Part shown: positions 1 to 10,374 of the stretch, in pieces
Numbering within the stretch: position 1 is the first letter of the stretch
How the letters are laid out: each line of letters starts with the position of its first letter
Assembly (NCBI GenBank): GCA_951799405.1
Contig: OX637338.1
Span: forward strand, 496,001-560,000
Reading direction: 5' to 3'
Source: Agapetus fuscipes
Lineage: Eukaryota; Arthropoda; Insecta; Trichoptera; Glossosomatidae
DNA: 64,000 nucleotides
The notes under the pieces: model-generated
The model's database searches: none
What the model was told of the DNA's origin: nothing
The model's input: only the letters and a program-made list of their open reading frames with translations
Made by a program: the position numbers and the translations under genes

Positions 1-1026
1 CGAAATTTTTTTATTAAGCCTTATTAAATTTTGCACGCGTAAAATTATAGATAAGTACTTAAATAAAATAATAGATAAGTACTTAAATAAAATTAAAAAA
101 AACGCATGCACGATAATTTGTAAACGTATTTATTTTGAATAATTGCATAAATTGCACTATTAGAAGGTTTATCTACCCTCGTAGTATGATCATGACTTAA
201 AAACATCTTTGCTTTAGTACCAGTCACAAAAAATATCATGCTGTCTTCAAAAACTTCAAGTAGGTATTATCATTCCTTAAAGACAGGAATTCATTTTGCA
301 TTTATATTTATAATGCATGTTTGAATGTGACAGGTAATATATTTTTATTACAAACTTTAAAACATTTTTTTCTGTATTTAATTCATTTTCACATTTATAG
401 CATTGCAGGATTTATAAAAAATGCAAACTGATTTTCTCCGTTTATGAGCAAGATGTTGTTTAACTATTGGAAGTGTTCCTTTATCACAGGTAAATATTTA
501 ATTAGATTATTAAGGGGGCGTGTCCTTATCTTTAATTCATTTTCATTGTTACACTTTTAAAACACTAAAAATTTATATTCACCATAAATTTCATGAATTA
601 CAACTAAAAATCTTTGATTTTTTTTGTAGGTATAAATTTTTCTACATTTAAATTGAGTTGTTATGAAGACATGGACTTCCGCAAACAACGTGGAAAGCTT
701 TACTACCTACTCACTTTTTTTTCAATGGGGTGTTCAGTTTTTAAAATTAAGAGTTTGGATTTTTTAAGGTTGCCGGTACCTTGCCGGTAAAAAAATATTC
801 GCTTGAACAGAACGGATAATGAGAACATAATTTGTGTCACTGACAGTTTTTCAAAACATCCCTACCGCTGACAAAATGGACGTTCAACTAGAAAAAGAGA
901 AAATACAGGTTTAAAAACTTTAAAGATAAGAAAAACACAATTATTTTCTAGATTAAAAAAACTGTAAATTAATATTTTTATGCGAATTCGGAAAATATAC
1001 TATTTGCATCTTCAGGTGGTATCATT
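1..1026. other. AT-rich DNA, no gene seen
   Basis: Strongly AT-rich sequence with no long open frame. A ~24-bp unit containing ATAGATAAGTACTTAAATAA is present twice in a row near 45-95. Nothing else is recognisable. Confidence 0.6.
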
Positions 1027-1089
1027 AATATTTAATAGTAATTATAATATTTAATAGTAATTATAATATTTAATAGTAATTATAATATT
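1027..1089. repeat. 19-bp tandem repeat, about 3 copies
   Basis: The unit AATATTTAATAGTAATTAT is repeated three times almost perfectly and runs directly into the 5' end of a SINE-A copy. Confidence 0.85.
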
Positions 1090-1350
1090 CCTTGACCCAT
1101 AGGTTGGTATGAGGCTGACCACCCATACTGTAAAAAATGGTTCACTTTGCCAATGTCACCCCTGTTTCAGGGAAGGTCGGCAAGAGCTGCAGGGCTTATG
1201 TTCATTTGAGATTGGATTTTTATATTGTAGGTCCACATGCGGCATGTGTTAGCGCGAAATTATACATGTCTGCTTGTGGGAATTCGTTTAATATGAATAT
1301 TAAATGATATATATCTTTGCAGATTAGATTTAGATTAAGATTTAGAAAAT
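1090..1350 (+). repeat. SINE-A copy, subfamily 1, near full length
   Basis: Begins CCTTGACCCATAGGTTGG, carries the family core (ACTGTAAAAAATGGTTCACT, CCCTGTTTCAGGGAAGGTC) and the subfamily-1 right half with CCACATGCGGCATG. It ends in an AGATTTAGATTA tail. SINE-A is the commonest repeat here. Its degenerate A-box-like (TAGGTTGG) and B-box-like (GGTTCACT) motifs, 44 nt apart, would fit a decayed tRNA-type promoter, but that is inference. Confidence 0.85.
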
Positions 1351-1974
1351 AGCTATTTTTTTCTTAACATGAAGATGAAAAATTACTAAGTTAATGCCTC
1401 AACAATAAATTAAACTGCAAAAACCTGAAAGGAGGTTAAAACAGAATATTTTTCAGCAACCATGAAATTAATATCAAACTTCTAGGAGAAACATATTGTT
1501 TTTTTTTTGTTTCTACTATTTTCAAATTAACCGTATTTCAAAGGGTTGATTGAGAGGCTTGTACAGTGTACACTCATTATTTTAGTATATTTACTCCCTA
1601 GTGTGTGACATATTATTAATCGCTGGGTTTTATTACAGAGTGAGTCGCTTTATAGTACGTCAGTATCGATCCAGTACCCCCCCAACTCTAAATCATTCTG
1701 CTCAACTCACTCATCAAGTTTTACCTAAATATATATGAAAACTAAAATAGCGTCTTCAGTGGTTGATTGAGCTTTTACATATTTTCGAGTAAACGTTACT
1801 GTTTAGTTTTTTACGTTATGTATTATATTTGAGGTATACATTTAAAATAAAACACACGGAGGGAAGTTTTGAAACCTTAATCATTGGGCTTTCATTCGGA
1901 CAGCACCCTAAATATAAAATATTACATGTGAACGTACCAAACAATTAAGGAAACAAAAAGTCTAGAGAGTTGCA
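1351..1974. other. unassigned AT-rich stretch
   Basis: No open frame of note, no match to the repeat families found elsewhere in the window. Confidence 0.5.
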
Positions 1975-2075
1975 TTCTAAAATCTGTTGCCGTAGTCTAT
2001 TAGAGCTGGAGCTTCCGGACGTTTCGCTAATATCTGCGATGGGCCACAACAGCGCATTTTGCATGACCAGAAACA
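1975..2075 (-). repeat. PLE-2 fragment (Penelope-like 3' region)
   Basis: Read on the minus strand it contains GCGAAACGTCCGGAAGCTCC followed by a CTCTAATAGACTACGG stretch. The same block occurs at 35.6 kb in both orientations. A GAAACGTC core followed by a GC-rich arm is typical of 3' regions of Penelope-like elements; the family assignment is inference. Confidence 0.4.
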
Positions 2076-2111
2076 GGTACCAATTAATAATTATTTATTT
2101 TATATTTTTCA

Positions 2112-2245
2112 TGAATTATTAAGTTGACATCATTGAACCATAGTCGAAGTTACTTTGGCACAGGTGGAGTTCGAACTGGCGATAGTGTCAATAACGCAAA
2201 TTTGAGTGCCAACGCCTTATCCCTCGACTATCCCAGCGACGTTAT
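2112..2245 (-). repeat. SINE-D fragment, tRNA-like head
   Basis: On the minus strand it contains CGAGGGATAAGGCG (A-box region of a Leu/Ser-type tRNA) and CCAGTTCGAACTCC (B box), then the start of the SINE-D body. The body is truncated near 2112. Confidence 0.65.
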
Positions 2246-2454
2246 GTTAATGAAATTGTTGGTGATATGGACGAATCTTCCGAAATCTCCAGTTCTACCA
2301 CGGCAACAGATCCCGGAAAACAATTTTCCAGTGTGGACCGCCAGCCGTGAATGCATACAACTTTTTAGGTTTTCAGTTTCCATACTTTATTTCTGCAATA
2401 CTCAATAGTTGAGTTTAACCTTAGGCCCGGTATTTTCAACGTTAGCATAGCGAC

Positions 2455-3007
2455 TTAAGGCGTGTTATAAAGCTAAATCTGCCGTTTTTGTTTCTTGCAC
2501 TTTATGGTCTTAGCAAAATAGTTACAGTAATGAAAAAAATCAAGCATGTTACTTAATTTTTTATCTTAATTATAAAATTTAAACAAAATATATAACTTAA
2601 GAATTGCCACCACAAAAAAATATTGAAAAAAACACGTTTTTTTTACATTTTTACCTTTTTTTTCTTGTGTGCTGTATTTTGGATTTTTTTTTTTGCTTTC
2701 TACTTACAGAACTATACATTGTGTACGTTCAATACTCAACATTTTTTCAATAATGTCAATAGTTTTTAAGTAAATATGGAAAAACTGTGTTCTTTGATTT
2801 AATTAAAATTTAATTCATTTAGTAGTTTCAGTTTTTCCATATTTACTCAAAAACTATTGACATTTTTGTTTAAGCTTGATAATTAAGATAAAAAATTAAT
2901 AAACATGCTTGATTTTTTTCTTAAGCTTTAAGCTTAAGATTTATTTTGCTAAGACCATAAAGTGTAAGAAACAAAAACGGCAGATTTAGCTTTATAACAC
3001 GCCTTAA
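2455..3007. mobile_element. MITE-1, piggyBac-like long inverted-repeat element
   Basis: A 553-bp near-palindrome with outer arms of roughly 140 bp (2459-2590 and 2866-3003) and an inner inverted pair at 2752-2787 / 2829-2864. It is bounded by TTAA on both sides. The empty site at 7056-7065 (one TTAA followed by a GAATAAAA-like stretch) shows that TTAA was duplicated on insertion, which is the piggyBac signature. The termini read GGCGTGTTATAAAGC. No transposase is encoded. Internal block TCTGCCGTTTTTGTTT is shared with the element at 10375-10618. Confidence 0.75.
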
Positions 3008-3084
3008 TACAGAATGAAAAGGACGCACTCATGTCAATCGTGCGGGTAGTTGTTTTTATCAATTTAAAGTCACACACACATAAG

Positions 3085-3504
3085 TGTCAACGACGTCACC
3101 ATGTTGAAAGCACCGGTTCCCATAGATCACCGAAGTTAAGCAACATTGGGTGCGGATAGTACTTGGATGGGTTACCGCTCAGGTACACCACGTGTCGTTG
3201 GCATCTTGGACCGGTCCGTAGTCCAGTGGCAACACTTCGGACTCGTAAATGGAAGGTTGTGGATTCGGATCCCGGCGGAGCACAAAATATACCATTTATG
3301 TTTCGAATGCGCTCTTCGCTGAGTTGAAAAATTCATAAACCTTTACCAAAGACCGGTCACTGAAAGGTCAACAACTGGGTCTTGCTTGAGAATTGGCGCT
3401 TTCTACAGCGACCACCAAGCTCGCAGAGGTCTCTTGAGGTGTGATACACACAAAAACAGCGCTCACCAAATAAATCATCCTAATATTATTACTATTACTA
3501 TAAG
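3085..3504 (+). mobile_element. SINE-C, full-length 5S rRNA-tRNA composite SINE
   Basis: A single retroposed unit flanked by the direct repeat ATAAG (3080-3084 and 3500-3504). The uninterrupted relative at 7027-7148 has ACATAAGCTCGCG at this place, so the boundaries are well supported. Order of parts: a 5S rRNA-derived head (3086-3205), a tRNA-derived segment from about 3208 with TAGTCCAGTGG (A box) and GGATTCGGATCCC (B box), a body with CAAAGACCGGTCACTGAAAG and CTTGAGGTGTGATACACAC, and an ATT-rich tail. Transcription would be by RNA polymerase III. Two promoter modules in series is the odd feature. Confidence 0.85.
3086..3205 (+). ncRNA. 5S rRNA-derived SINE head, not a working 5S gene
   Basis: About 120 nt with the 5S layout: a GTCAACGAC start, GATCACCGAAGTTAAGCAAC, the internal-control region GGATAGTACTTGGATGGG and a GTCGTTGGC end that pairs with the start. 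It is fused directly to a tRNA-like SINE body with no terminator T-run between them, so it is a retroposed head rather than an rRNA gene. Confidence 0.8.
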
Positions 3505-3727
3505 CTAACGTTGAAAATACCGGGCCTTAGTGTTGCACACATACTTGGGGTAGGAACAGGGTAGCGCCGTACTCGGTGAGCGTGGTTAGAGCTAATTTAA
3601 ACTTCCTCTTAATCGCTGGTCCATCAAGGAGATCGTATTTTATAACAGTGTGCATTCATGTACGTAAATAAATCAAATACACATTTGCTCTGTGTACGTA
3701 CCATGCTCTGAATATAAGGAATGAATG

Positions 3728-4185
3728 TCAGAAACAATTTGGGCTACGCCATAGAAACAATTTGAGCTACACTAAAGAAACAATTTGAGCCTTGCTATAG
3801 AAACAATTTGGGCTACGCTATAGAAACAATTTGGGCTATGCTATAGAAACAATGTGGACTATGCTATAGAAACTATTTGGACTATACCATAGAAACAATG
3901 TGAACTATACTATAGAAACAATTTGGACTATGCCATAGAACCAATTTGGGCTATGCTATAGAAACAATTTGGGCTACGCCATAGAAACAATGTGGAATAT
4001 GCTATAGAAATAATTTGAAAACACAATTTGGGTTATGCAATAGAAACAATTTGGGCTATGCTATAGAAACAATTTGGACTATGCTATTGAAACAACTTGG
4101 ACTTTGCTATAGAAAAAATTTGGACTATGCCATAAAAACCATTTGGGCTACGCCGTAGAAACAATTTGGCCTATGCGATAATTAG
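3728..4185. repeat. 23-bp minisatellite, about 19-20 units
   Basis: Imperfect tandem array of ATAGAAACAATTTGGGCTA plus a variable TGC/CGC end. Units differ at the GGG/GGA/GAG and TATGC/TACGC positions. One internal unit near 4010-4030 is rearranged. The array ends just before a truncated SINE-A. Confidence 0.9.
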
Positions 4186-4191
4186 TCTTTC

Positions 4192-4282
4192 CTTGACTTA
4201 TAGGTTGGTTTGAGGCTGACCACCCATAATGTGACAAATGGTTCACTCTGCCAATGCCACTTCTGTATCAGGGAAGGTCCAA
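4192..4282 (+). repeat. SINE-A head fragment
   Basis: Starts CCTTGACTTATAGGTTGG and stops after CAGGGAAGGTCC, so only the first ~90 bp of the family is present. Confidence 0.8.
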
Positions 4283-4464
4283 TGGTGACAATCGAGATTA
4301 TTGAAAATTAATTAGTAAACATAGGAACATAGAGCTGTTTTGTGTGTCTATGTAATTCTCAAATTTCTCAAAAAACACTTTTCTCTCGATTCTATATCTT
4401 GCAGTATATATTTTGCAGTATACAAGGCCTACGATGATTTTCAAAGTAAGCATGGTTTCCATAC

Positions 4465-4890
4465 TGTAATGGTCAATCTGGTAGGAGTGGCCAGAGCCTC
4501 TGCAAAGTTGTCTTCATTTCTTCCTCTCCTTGATTACCTTTTTCAATTCATTGATATCTCGTACATCATTTTTTTTGTATAAATTTCCCGATTTACATTC
4601 ACTGTATAATGTGTATATCCAATTCTTTCATGCTTTCATCAATCTTATAAAGCCAAACATTTCTTGATCTTCCTTTTCCTCGTTTTCCTTTCACATTTCC
4701 TATGTACGATGATACAAGCAGTCATCATCCATTTTTTACGTTTCTAAAAATCCATCGCAATTCCTTTTGTATGTAGGTACTTTACATTCTTTTTCAAGTT
4801 TCTCTCAGTTTTCTTTCATTTATCTTTTACACATTCATTCTTAACTTTTACTCTTTTTCATGCTTTAAACTGCTGCCTTAACCCTATCTT
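4465..4890 (-). repeat. LINE-A 3' end, heavily decayed
   Basis: On the minus strand it matches the C-terminal coding end and short 3' UTR of the LINE-A copy at 37.15 kb: GTGAAAGGAAAACGAGGAAA, then ATCAATGAATTGAAAAAGG and CAGAGGCTCTGGCCACTCCT. Reading frames are broken many times. Confidence 0.7.
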
Positions 4891-5454
4891 TTTAATTAAT
4901 TACAATTATTAATAAACTGTAAATTTTGTATAACTTGAAAATTTCACAACCCCCAAAGTAATAACGCATAGGAAAAACACGACAATACATATTTCGCGTT
5001 CTGCAAAAGCTTGTCTGTATTATTTTTGGGTTGTCTTAGGTCTACGTGACAATATTGATAAAACCTACCTCGTCGCTAGGGGCGAAATGTGATCGCTTAT
5101 ACAATATCTATCAGGATTATTAGATTTATTTCTAAAAATACACAAAGCTTACGCAACTTTTAAAATATTAAACCAATAAAAATAATAAACAGACCTTTTA
5201 AATCATCTTACGATGTTTTTTTTTAGCAAAGAAGGCCCAAATAAATTAAGTATTTCGGGCTTCGTTTTTGATGCTTTTTCGGGGTAGTCCAAGGTCTTTT
5301 CTTTCTTTCTTCCTTTTCCTCTTATTTTTTGCTTTAAATGTAGCAGATCTCCAAAAATGTTTCTAACAGCATTATAACGAAACGTAAGCCAGAAAGAGGA
5401 AGAAAAAAACAATGGGCCATGTCGTTCAAGACCCTAAAGAACAACTTCAAGCAT
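4891..5454. other. unassigned stretch
   Basis: Mixed AT-rich sequence with a pyrimidine-rich patch at 5290-5335. The small open frames on either strand have no recognisable content. Confidence 0.45.
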
Positions 5455-5505
5455 TTGAAGGAGGGCTCTTGAGGTGTGATACACACAAAAACAGCAATCA
5501 CCAAA
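5455..5505 (+). repeat. SINE-C tail fragment
   Basis: GAGGGCTCTTGAGGTGTGAT followed by ACACACAAAAACAGC and CACCAAATAAAT matches the 3' part of SINE-C. Confidence 0.7.
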
Positions 5506-5587
5506 TAAATTCTAAAAGCATTTACATTTCCAGTTTAATATTTTTAACACAAGAAAATCATGCGGAGATTTTCAAAATGCTATCTAC

Positions 5588-5745
5588 TGGGCTAAAAAAT
5601 TGATCAATCTCTATCAAAGACCGGTCGCAAATGTTTATCCATCCTTACAGAAAGTGGGTCTTACTTGAACATTGATTCTGACAAGCGGGGAACAAGCATG
5701 CAGCGGGCTCTGGAGGTGTTATTCACATAAAATAGCACATACGAA
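5588..5745 (+). repeat. SINE-C body and tail, diverged
   Basis: Contains CAAAGACCGGTCGC, GTGGGTCTTACTTGA and a degraded GGGCTCTGGAGGTGTTATTC. The tRNA head is missing. Confidence 0.6.
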
Positions 5746-6042
5746 ATTAGACATCGTGATTTTTTTTGCTATGTAGATTATACTCATGAACTACTAGTTA
5801 TGGATTAATACAATATGGCCGCGGGCTTGCTATTAATAGATGTTTCGTTTATGTAAGTTGTGACCCAAATCTGATCACGCTTACCAACCTTATAGGCTCT
5901 GTAGGAAGTGTGTACATACAATATACATACATGCCAAGTTGTATGTGTAACTTGTTGTATGGATCCGATAGTAGGCGAATAGTTGGAGAAAAATCAGAGC
6001 TCGCTTTAGAAATGCATGATTATTGAATTACGTTCGTTGACT

Positions 6043-6292
6043 AACAAATTAATATGAGGCTGACCCACTATGCTGTAAAAACTTAATTAAAAAAGTTAAT
6101 CTTTGCCAATGCCACCCCGGTTTCAGGGACGGGCGGCAGGAGTTGCAAAGTTTATGTTCATGTGAGGCCTTGTATATTTATATGTACGCATGCAGCATGT
6201 GTAAACGTAAACTTACTCGTCTCTGATTTTAAGCACGTCATTTAAATAAATCTTAAATAATTACCTACACATTTTGTAACTTAGATTATAGA
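6043..6292 (+). repeat. SINE-A copy, diverged
   Basis: Recognisable from ATGAGGCTGACCC through CCCGGTTTCAGGGACGG and GCATGCAGCATGTG to a GTAACTTAGATTATAG tail. The next SINE-A starts right after it, giving a head-to-tail pair. Confidence 0.7.
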
Positions 6293-6550
6293 ATTCCTTG
6301 ACCTACAGGATGGTATAAGCTGAGCACCCATACTGTAAAAAATGGTTCACTTTGCCAATTTCACCCGTGTTTCACGGAAGGTCACCAAGAGTTGCAGGAC
6401 TAATATTAATTTGAGGTGTAGATTTTAATTTGTAAGTACACATGCAGAATTTGTGCGAACTTATACGTGTCTGCTTATCGGAATGCATGTAATATGAATC
6501 TAAAATTTACTTTACTTTTGCAACGTAGATTTTAGATTATATTAGAGATA
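6293..6550 (+). repeat. SINE-A copy
   Basis: Starts ATTCCTTGACCTACAGG inside the tail of the preceding copy and ends AACGTAGATTTTAGATTAT. Insertion of one SINE-A into the tail of another is the simplest reading. Confidence 0.75.
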
Positions 6551-7026
6551 ATCCTATGAAGCTATTTAACCAAAGAAAATTGTGCTACCTCCTGCGTAGG
6601 TACTCCTACTTGTAGCATTAAGTAACTCGAGTATAAAACATTAGGAAAATCTCCTCGCCTCGACGATGGCGTGAAAATAAAATGGTATAGAAGATAGTGA
6701 GTGACTTAGTGTTCATACATTTATCACGTTTTCACGATCGAGAGGAGTGACAAACTATTTTATACTTGCTGTGAATGTCTGTAACACGTACCTTGTGTCA
6801 GTACAGAGTAGGAATGTTATGGAGCTACGTAACCGATATTAAAACTATCAGATATTCGAAGTAGAAAAGTATCCGTTACCGTAACCGAGTCAAGTATAAA
6901 ACTTTATAGTTATTTTGTTTAGGTTCAGAGTCCAAATGAGACATGTGAGAGGTTTGCTTTTGACCTGCAATTATGAAATAAGTTAGATTTTTGCATTTTC
7001 TGGTACCTACCTGGAAAGACTTAGTA
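6551..7026. other. unassigned stretch
   Basis: No repeat family or open frame recognised. Confidence 0.45.
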
Positions 7027-7148
7027 GGTCCGGTATTTTCAACAGCAGCATGGTGATCTTAAACTGAATAAAAATATCGAACTTTTGTCAATCGTTGGGG
7101 TAGTTTTTCAGTTAACATTTACATAAGCTCGCGTTGAAATTCTAGGCC
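7027..7148. mobile_element. MITE-5, short uninterrupted copy
   Basis: Ends GGTCCGGTATTTTCAAC and GTTGAAATTCTAGGCC form an imperfect inverted repeat, with TTA directly after the right end. Its interior aligns with 2424-3526 once the two insertions there are removed, so it serves as the empty site for both. Confidence 0.6.
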
Positions 7149-7550
7149 TTAAAGACGTGAGGCTAAAATCCATGGGCGTGTATGGGGTATAGGCAAATAC
7201 ATTTCTAAATAAATATTTTCTCCCATTCCTTTAAAATAACTCATTTGAAATTGACTGAAGTGCAAACGATAGCTCCAAGCGTACTTAAATTTTTAATTTA
7301 AATCTGAATATCAAGTTTTTTTTTAGCATGTATTGCCTTTCTATTAGGAACATGTGCCTGTATGGGATGCACGCCCTTGCTGTAATCATTATATGGCTGA
7401 TAGTAAAAAAATTGAAACCCAAAAAATAATGTCAATTAATTTTACGTTTCAATTTCTATTCAATTTGTTTTTTTACAGCTACTTAAAAATTTAATATTCA
7501 TAACCAAAACTAGCGGACATAATTAATATACGGAGATAATTGGAAAACCA
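7149..7550. other. unassigned stretch
   Basis: AT-rich, no recognised content. Confidence 0.45.
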
Positions 7551-7748
7551 GATCTAAATCTAATTTGCAAAGATATATCATTTGAAATCCATATTAAATG
7601 CATTGCCACAAGCAGACACGTATAAGCTCGTGCTAACACATGGCGCATGTGGACCTAAAATATAAAAACCCAATCTCAAATGAACATAAGCCCTGCAACT
7701 CTTGTCGACGTTCCCTGAAACAGAGGTGTCATTGGCCAAGTGCAAAGG
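7551..7748 (-). repeat. SINE-A copy, subfamily 1, head missing
   Basis: From a TCTAAATCTAATTTGC tail through GGCGCATGTGGACC to CCCTGAAACAGAGG. It stops at GGCCAAGTGCAAAGG, before the family's 5' end. Confidence 0.8.
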
Positions 7749-8129
7749 ATAACTTCTTATAATAATTTCCTAACCAAAACCGTATCCGAAACCGGTATAA
7801 TATTATTACTATTTTTTATATCCGTATCCAGATACAAAACTTCATATCCATACATCCCTGAGCTCCTTGGGGTTGGGGGGTGTTTAGAGTGCGGGGGGGC
7901 GGTTAAGGGGCGGTTTGGGGGCGGCACACTGAGCAGGGGGGCGGTCCCTCCTTGCATTATTTATCCACCAGCTCGGCGGCATAATTACATGTTGTTTGAC
8001 ATTTCCCTTAAACACAATCATTACCTCTGCTGCTCCAGCGGGCTTTGATCGACTGGGAAGGCTGCCTGCGCCTCAAGCGCTTCATTATTCATGCTGCTCA
8101 CAACCACACTCTTCTTCCTCTTCTTCTAG
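7749..8129. other. GC-rich G-run patch
   Basis: 7862-7950 is unusually G-rich, with several runs of four to seven G. It is followed by a serine-codon-like TCTTCTTCCTCTTCTTC run near 8109. No feature recognised; G-quadruplex potential on the plus strand. Confidence 0.4.
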
Positions 8130-8423
8130 CCTCTGTGCAACTTCTTACCGTGCTATCCCCGGAGGATCTCGCATGCGGCGAGTAGAACCTATTTATTTTT
8201 ACACTTAAGAGGTCTAACCTCACACCAACCACTTTCAGTTGAAGTAGAGGTATCTCAGGTCCCGAGGGGGCTGGTAGGTACTCATTTCTTTGTGAAGGCT
8301 GTATTTTTTTTTGGGTTTTTGAAATAAACACCGCAACGAGAAATCATTTGTGACACCCTCGGTGGGATTGGAACCCGAGCTCTCGGCATGGAATGCAAGC
8401 ACTCTACCAACTCTATCCACGGT
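8130..8423 (-). repeat. SINE-B, nearly full length
   Basis: On the minus strand the tRNA-like head has GGTAGAGTGCTTGCATTCCA and GGGTTCCAATCCCACCG (degraded B box). Then follow AATGATTTCTCG, AACTGAAAGTGGTTGG and the GCGAGATCC end. The A box next to 8420 is damaged. Confidence 0.8.
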
Positions 8424-8689
8424 TATTTTATATTATCGGATATTCTACTTATGAAATTCTCTTCATTGAAGATTGCAGCATTGGCAACTGTTGCATGAAA
8501 TATCTTGTTTTTCTGCAAAAACAATGTCTCAGGTTCTGCATTCAGGATGAGTCTAAATTCCCTCAATTCTTCCATGTATGATGAGACATTGGAGCAAATA
8601 TTTCTGACCTCTCATTATGTGGCCTAAATAAACCTATTTTTGCTTTTGAACGACATTTACGCGGTTATCTACAACACGTTTAATCCTAA

Positions 8690-8780
8690 ACTGCTCCATG
8701 GATCATCGTTTTAAAACCATAATAAACCACGTAAGGTGGCGGTTCAGCCATGGATTTGCTGTGTGTAAATTACACTGGAG
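8690..8780 (+). repeat. CCATGGATC repeat, copy 1
   Basis: CTCCATGGATCATCGTTTT, about 45 nt of variable sequence with a CACGTAAGGTGG block, then CCATGGATTTGCTGTGTGTA. The same arrangement recurs at 14.9, 15.5 and 28.8 kb. Family unknown; the two CCATGG-containing ends look like decayed inverted repeats. Confidence 0.5.
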
Positions 8781-8789
8781 TTTATCTCG

Positions 8790-9060
8790 TATTCATACGG
8801 GAAAGAACCTCGGCAATTGTGGCTCCATCCATCCAGGAAACTTTAAGCTTCTAAATGTTTGTACACCGTACGTCAGAGGTTATATTCTCTGGTTGTATTC
8901 TCAAAGTACCGCGTTAGCTTCCACCTTTCCGTACCATATATTACAACCTGACTCACTTACGTATTTATGTTTAGATATCTGCAGTTGTAGTTGCGTTTTT
9001 TACATCTACTCATTACTTCATTATTAACATTTTCTAAAGGTAGTGCCTTGTAAAGGTAGT
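8790..9060 (-). pseudogene. possible LINE relic
   Basis: On the minus strand a short reading (VVIYGTERWKL) resembles the YGSEAW motif found after the reverse-transcriptase domain of LINEs such as LINE-A here. Surrounding frames are broken. Weak assignment. Confidence 0.25.
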
Positions 9061-9326
9061 CTCTTGTTGTGCTAGACATTTGTCTTTGCTGCTTGCTATC
9101 TTTTGTAAAAATCAATTTCTTGATGTATTTGTCTCTGGGTCAATATTCTCTAAAGTTGTAGACAGGAGTCGACACCCATGAGGCTCTTCAAATCCAGGCA
9201 GAATAAAGCTCTTGGGCGACCTATAGCTCGTCTTTTGAGATTATTTCATCGAAAATGTTACTGAAGAAGACACTGTATTATTGAATGCCATATTAGTTAA
9301 GTATTCTTCCTTATTATGTAACTTAT
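9061..9326. other. unassigned stretch
   Basis: No recognised content. Confidence 0.4.
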
Positions 9327-9577
9327 TCCTTGACTTATAGGTTGGTATGAGGCTGACCACCCATACTGTAAAAAATGGTTCACTTTGCCAATGTCACCCC
9401 TGTTTCAGGGAATGTCGGCAAGAGTTGCAGGGCTTATGTTCATTTGAGGTTTGGATTTTATTTGTAAGTACACAATCAGCATTTGTAAGCGCGAACTACA
9501 CGTGTTTGTTTGTAGGCATACATCTGAGAGCTTTGAATGAATATATCCTTGCAACTTAGATTATAGATTATAGATTG
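9327..9577 (+). repeat. SINE-A copy, subfamily 2, full length
   Basis: Starts TTCCTTGACTTATAGGTTGG. The right half has the subfamily-2 markers TTTGTAAGTACACAATCAGC and GGCATACATCTGAGAGC, and it ends in a repeated TAGATTA tail. A 70-codon open frame here is shared with other subfamily-2 copies and reflects copy identity rather than coding. Confidence 0.9.
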
Positions 9578-9821
9578 GCTCTTTCCTCCCAGGTCTTGCC
9601 ACATCTTTTCGTTAAATTTCCTTTTCAGCTAACAATCTTGTTCATATCTTTCAAAATTCACAGGTCACGTGCTTTTAGGCGGCCTTCAATTTTAATCATA
9701 TTTGGATAGTACAGTTACAAATTGAGTAACAACAACCCTATTCAAAACCACAAATATTATCCACAGCCTTCGATATTTTTCATCATTCAGAGATAGGTAT
9801 GTCACAGGGATATATATTATA

Positions 9822-10315
9822 ACTTGATTCTGTGCAAAGGAGGGCAGTGAGGTTGATCAATGATCCTTCTCTGACATCCGATCTGCAGCCGCTCCAGCAC
9901 AGAAGAAAAGTTGGAATGCTCAGTCTTTTTATCGATATTACCACGGAGCTTGTTCTAATGAGCTCCATTCATTAATCCCTTCCCCTCGCTTTTCAGAAAG
10001 GGAAACTCGTAGTACGACTCTCATTCATCCCTTTGCAGTCGATCTCAAAACTATGAGAACTTGGCGTTTTCATGACTCATTTCTTTGCCAAACTGCCCGT
10101 TTATGGAATGGTCTACCAGTATCTGTGTTCCCTTCCCAATTTAATCCGGTTTTATTCAAAACCAACATCAATCTCCACTTCCTTGCAGCGCCTCACGACA
10201 GAACCAATAACTCAAGCAACACCTCTGCGGCACCCCTCCAGGGTGACATAGACCCCCAAGACTCACAAGAATTGGGGAGCCTCCCGCACAGGATTACTTA
10301 AAAAAAAAAAAAAAA
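9822..10315 (+). pseudogene. LINE-B C-terminal coding end and 3' tail
   Basis: Encodes the domain that follows reverse transcriptase in CR1/jockey-type elements: SVQRRAVRLINDPSL, later FHDSFLCQTARLWNGLPV and FNPVLFKTNINLHF, ending PHRIT at 10301. One nucleotide is missing near 9926 (CTTTTTATCG), which splits the frame. The 3' UTR has CACCTCTGCGGCA and CCTCCCGCACAGGATTACTT, then an A-run of about 16. Everything upstream, including the RT core, is absent. This is the reference for LINE-B 3' ends at 26.7, 27.9, 35.9 and 37.0 kb. Confidence 0.75.
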
Positions 10316-10374
10316 ATACCTCACCTATATTTTACTAACCGGTTGCTTGTTTCTTTACGTAACAATCAAGACAA

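Larger units (their letters stand above)
2424..3526. mobile_element. MITE-5 shell, Harbinger-like, carrying two nested insertions
   Basis: The outer ends form an inverted repeat: GGCCCGGTATTTTCAACG at 2424 is mirrored at 3509-3526. Both sides are flanked by TTA (2421-2423 and 3527-3529), as expected for PIF/Harbinger-type target duplications. Inside are MITE-1 (2455-3007) and a 5S-tRNA SINE (3085-3504). Removing both leaves a ~130 bp element that matches the uninterrupted copy at 7027-7148, including the central TGTCAATCG...GGGTAG block. Confidence 0.7.

Noticed and set aside
3086..3205. functional 5S rRNA gene
   Set aside because: It lies in a retroposed unit with target duplication and is fused to a tRNA-like SINE without a terminator.
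3728..4185. CRISPR array
   Set aside because: The 23-bp units are contiguous with no spacers, and the genome is eukaryotic.
9347..9559. 70-codon frame conserved between SINE-A copies
   Set aside because: The same frame occurs only in nearly identical subfamily-2 copies, is lost by small changes in others and shows no protein motif. Repeat identity explains it.
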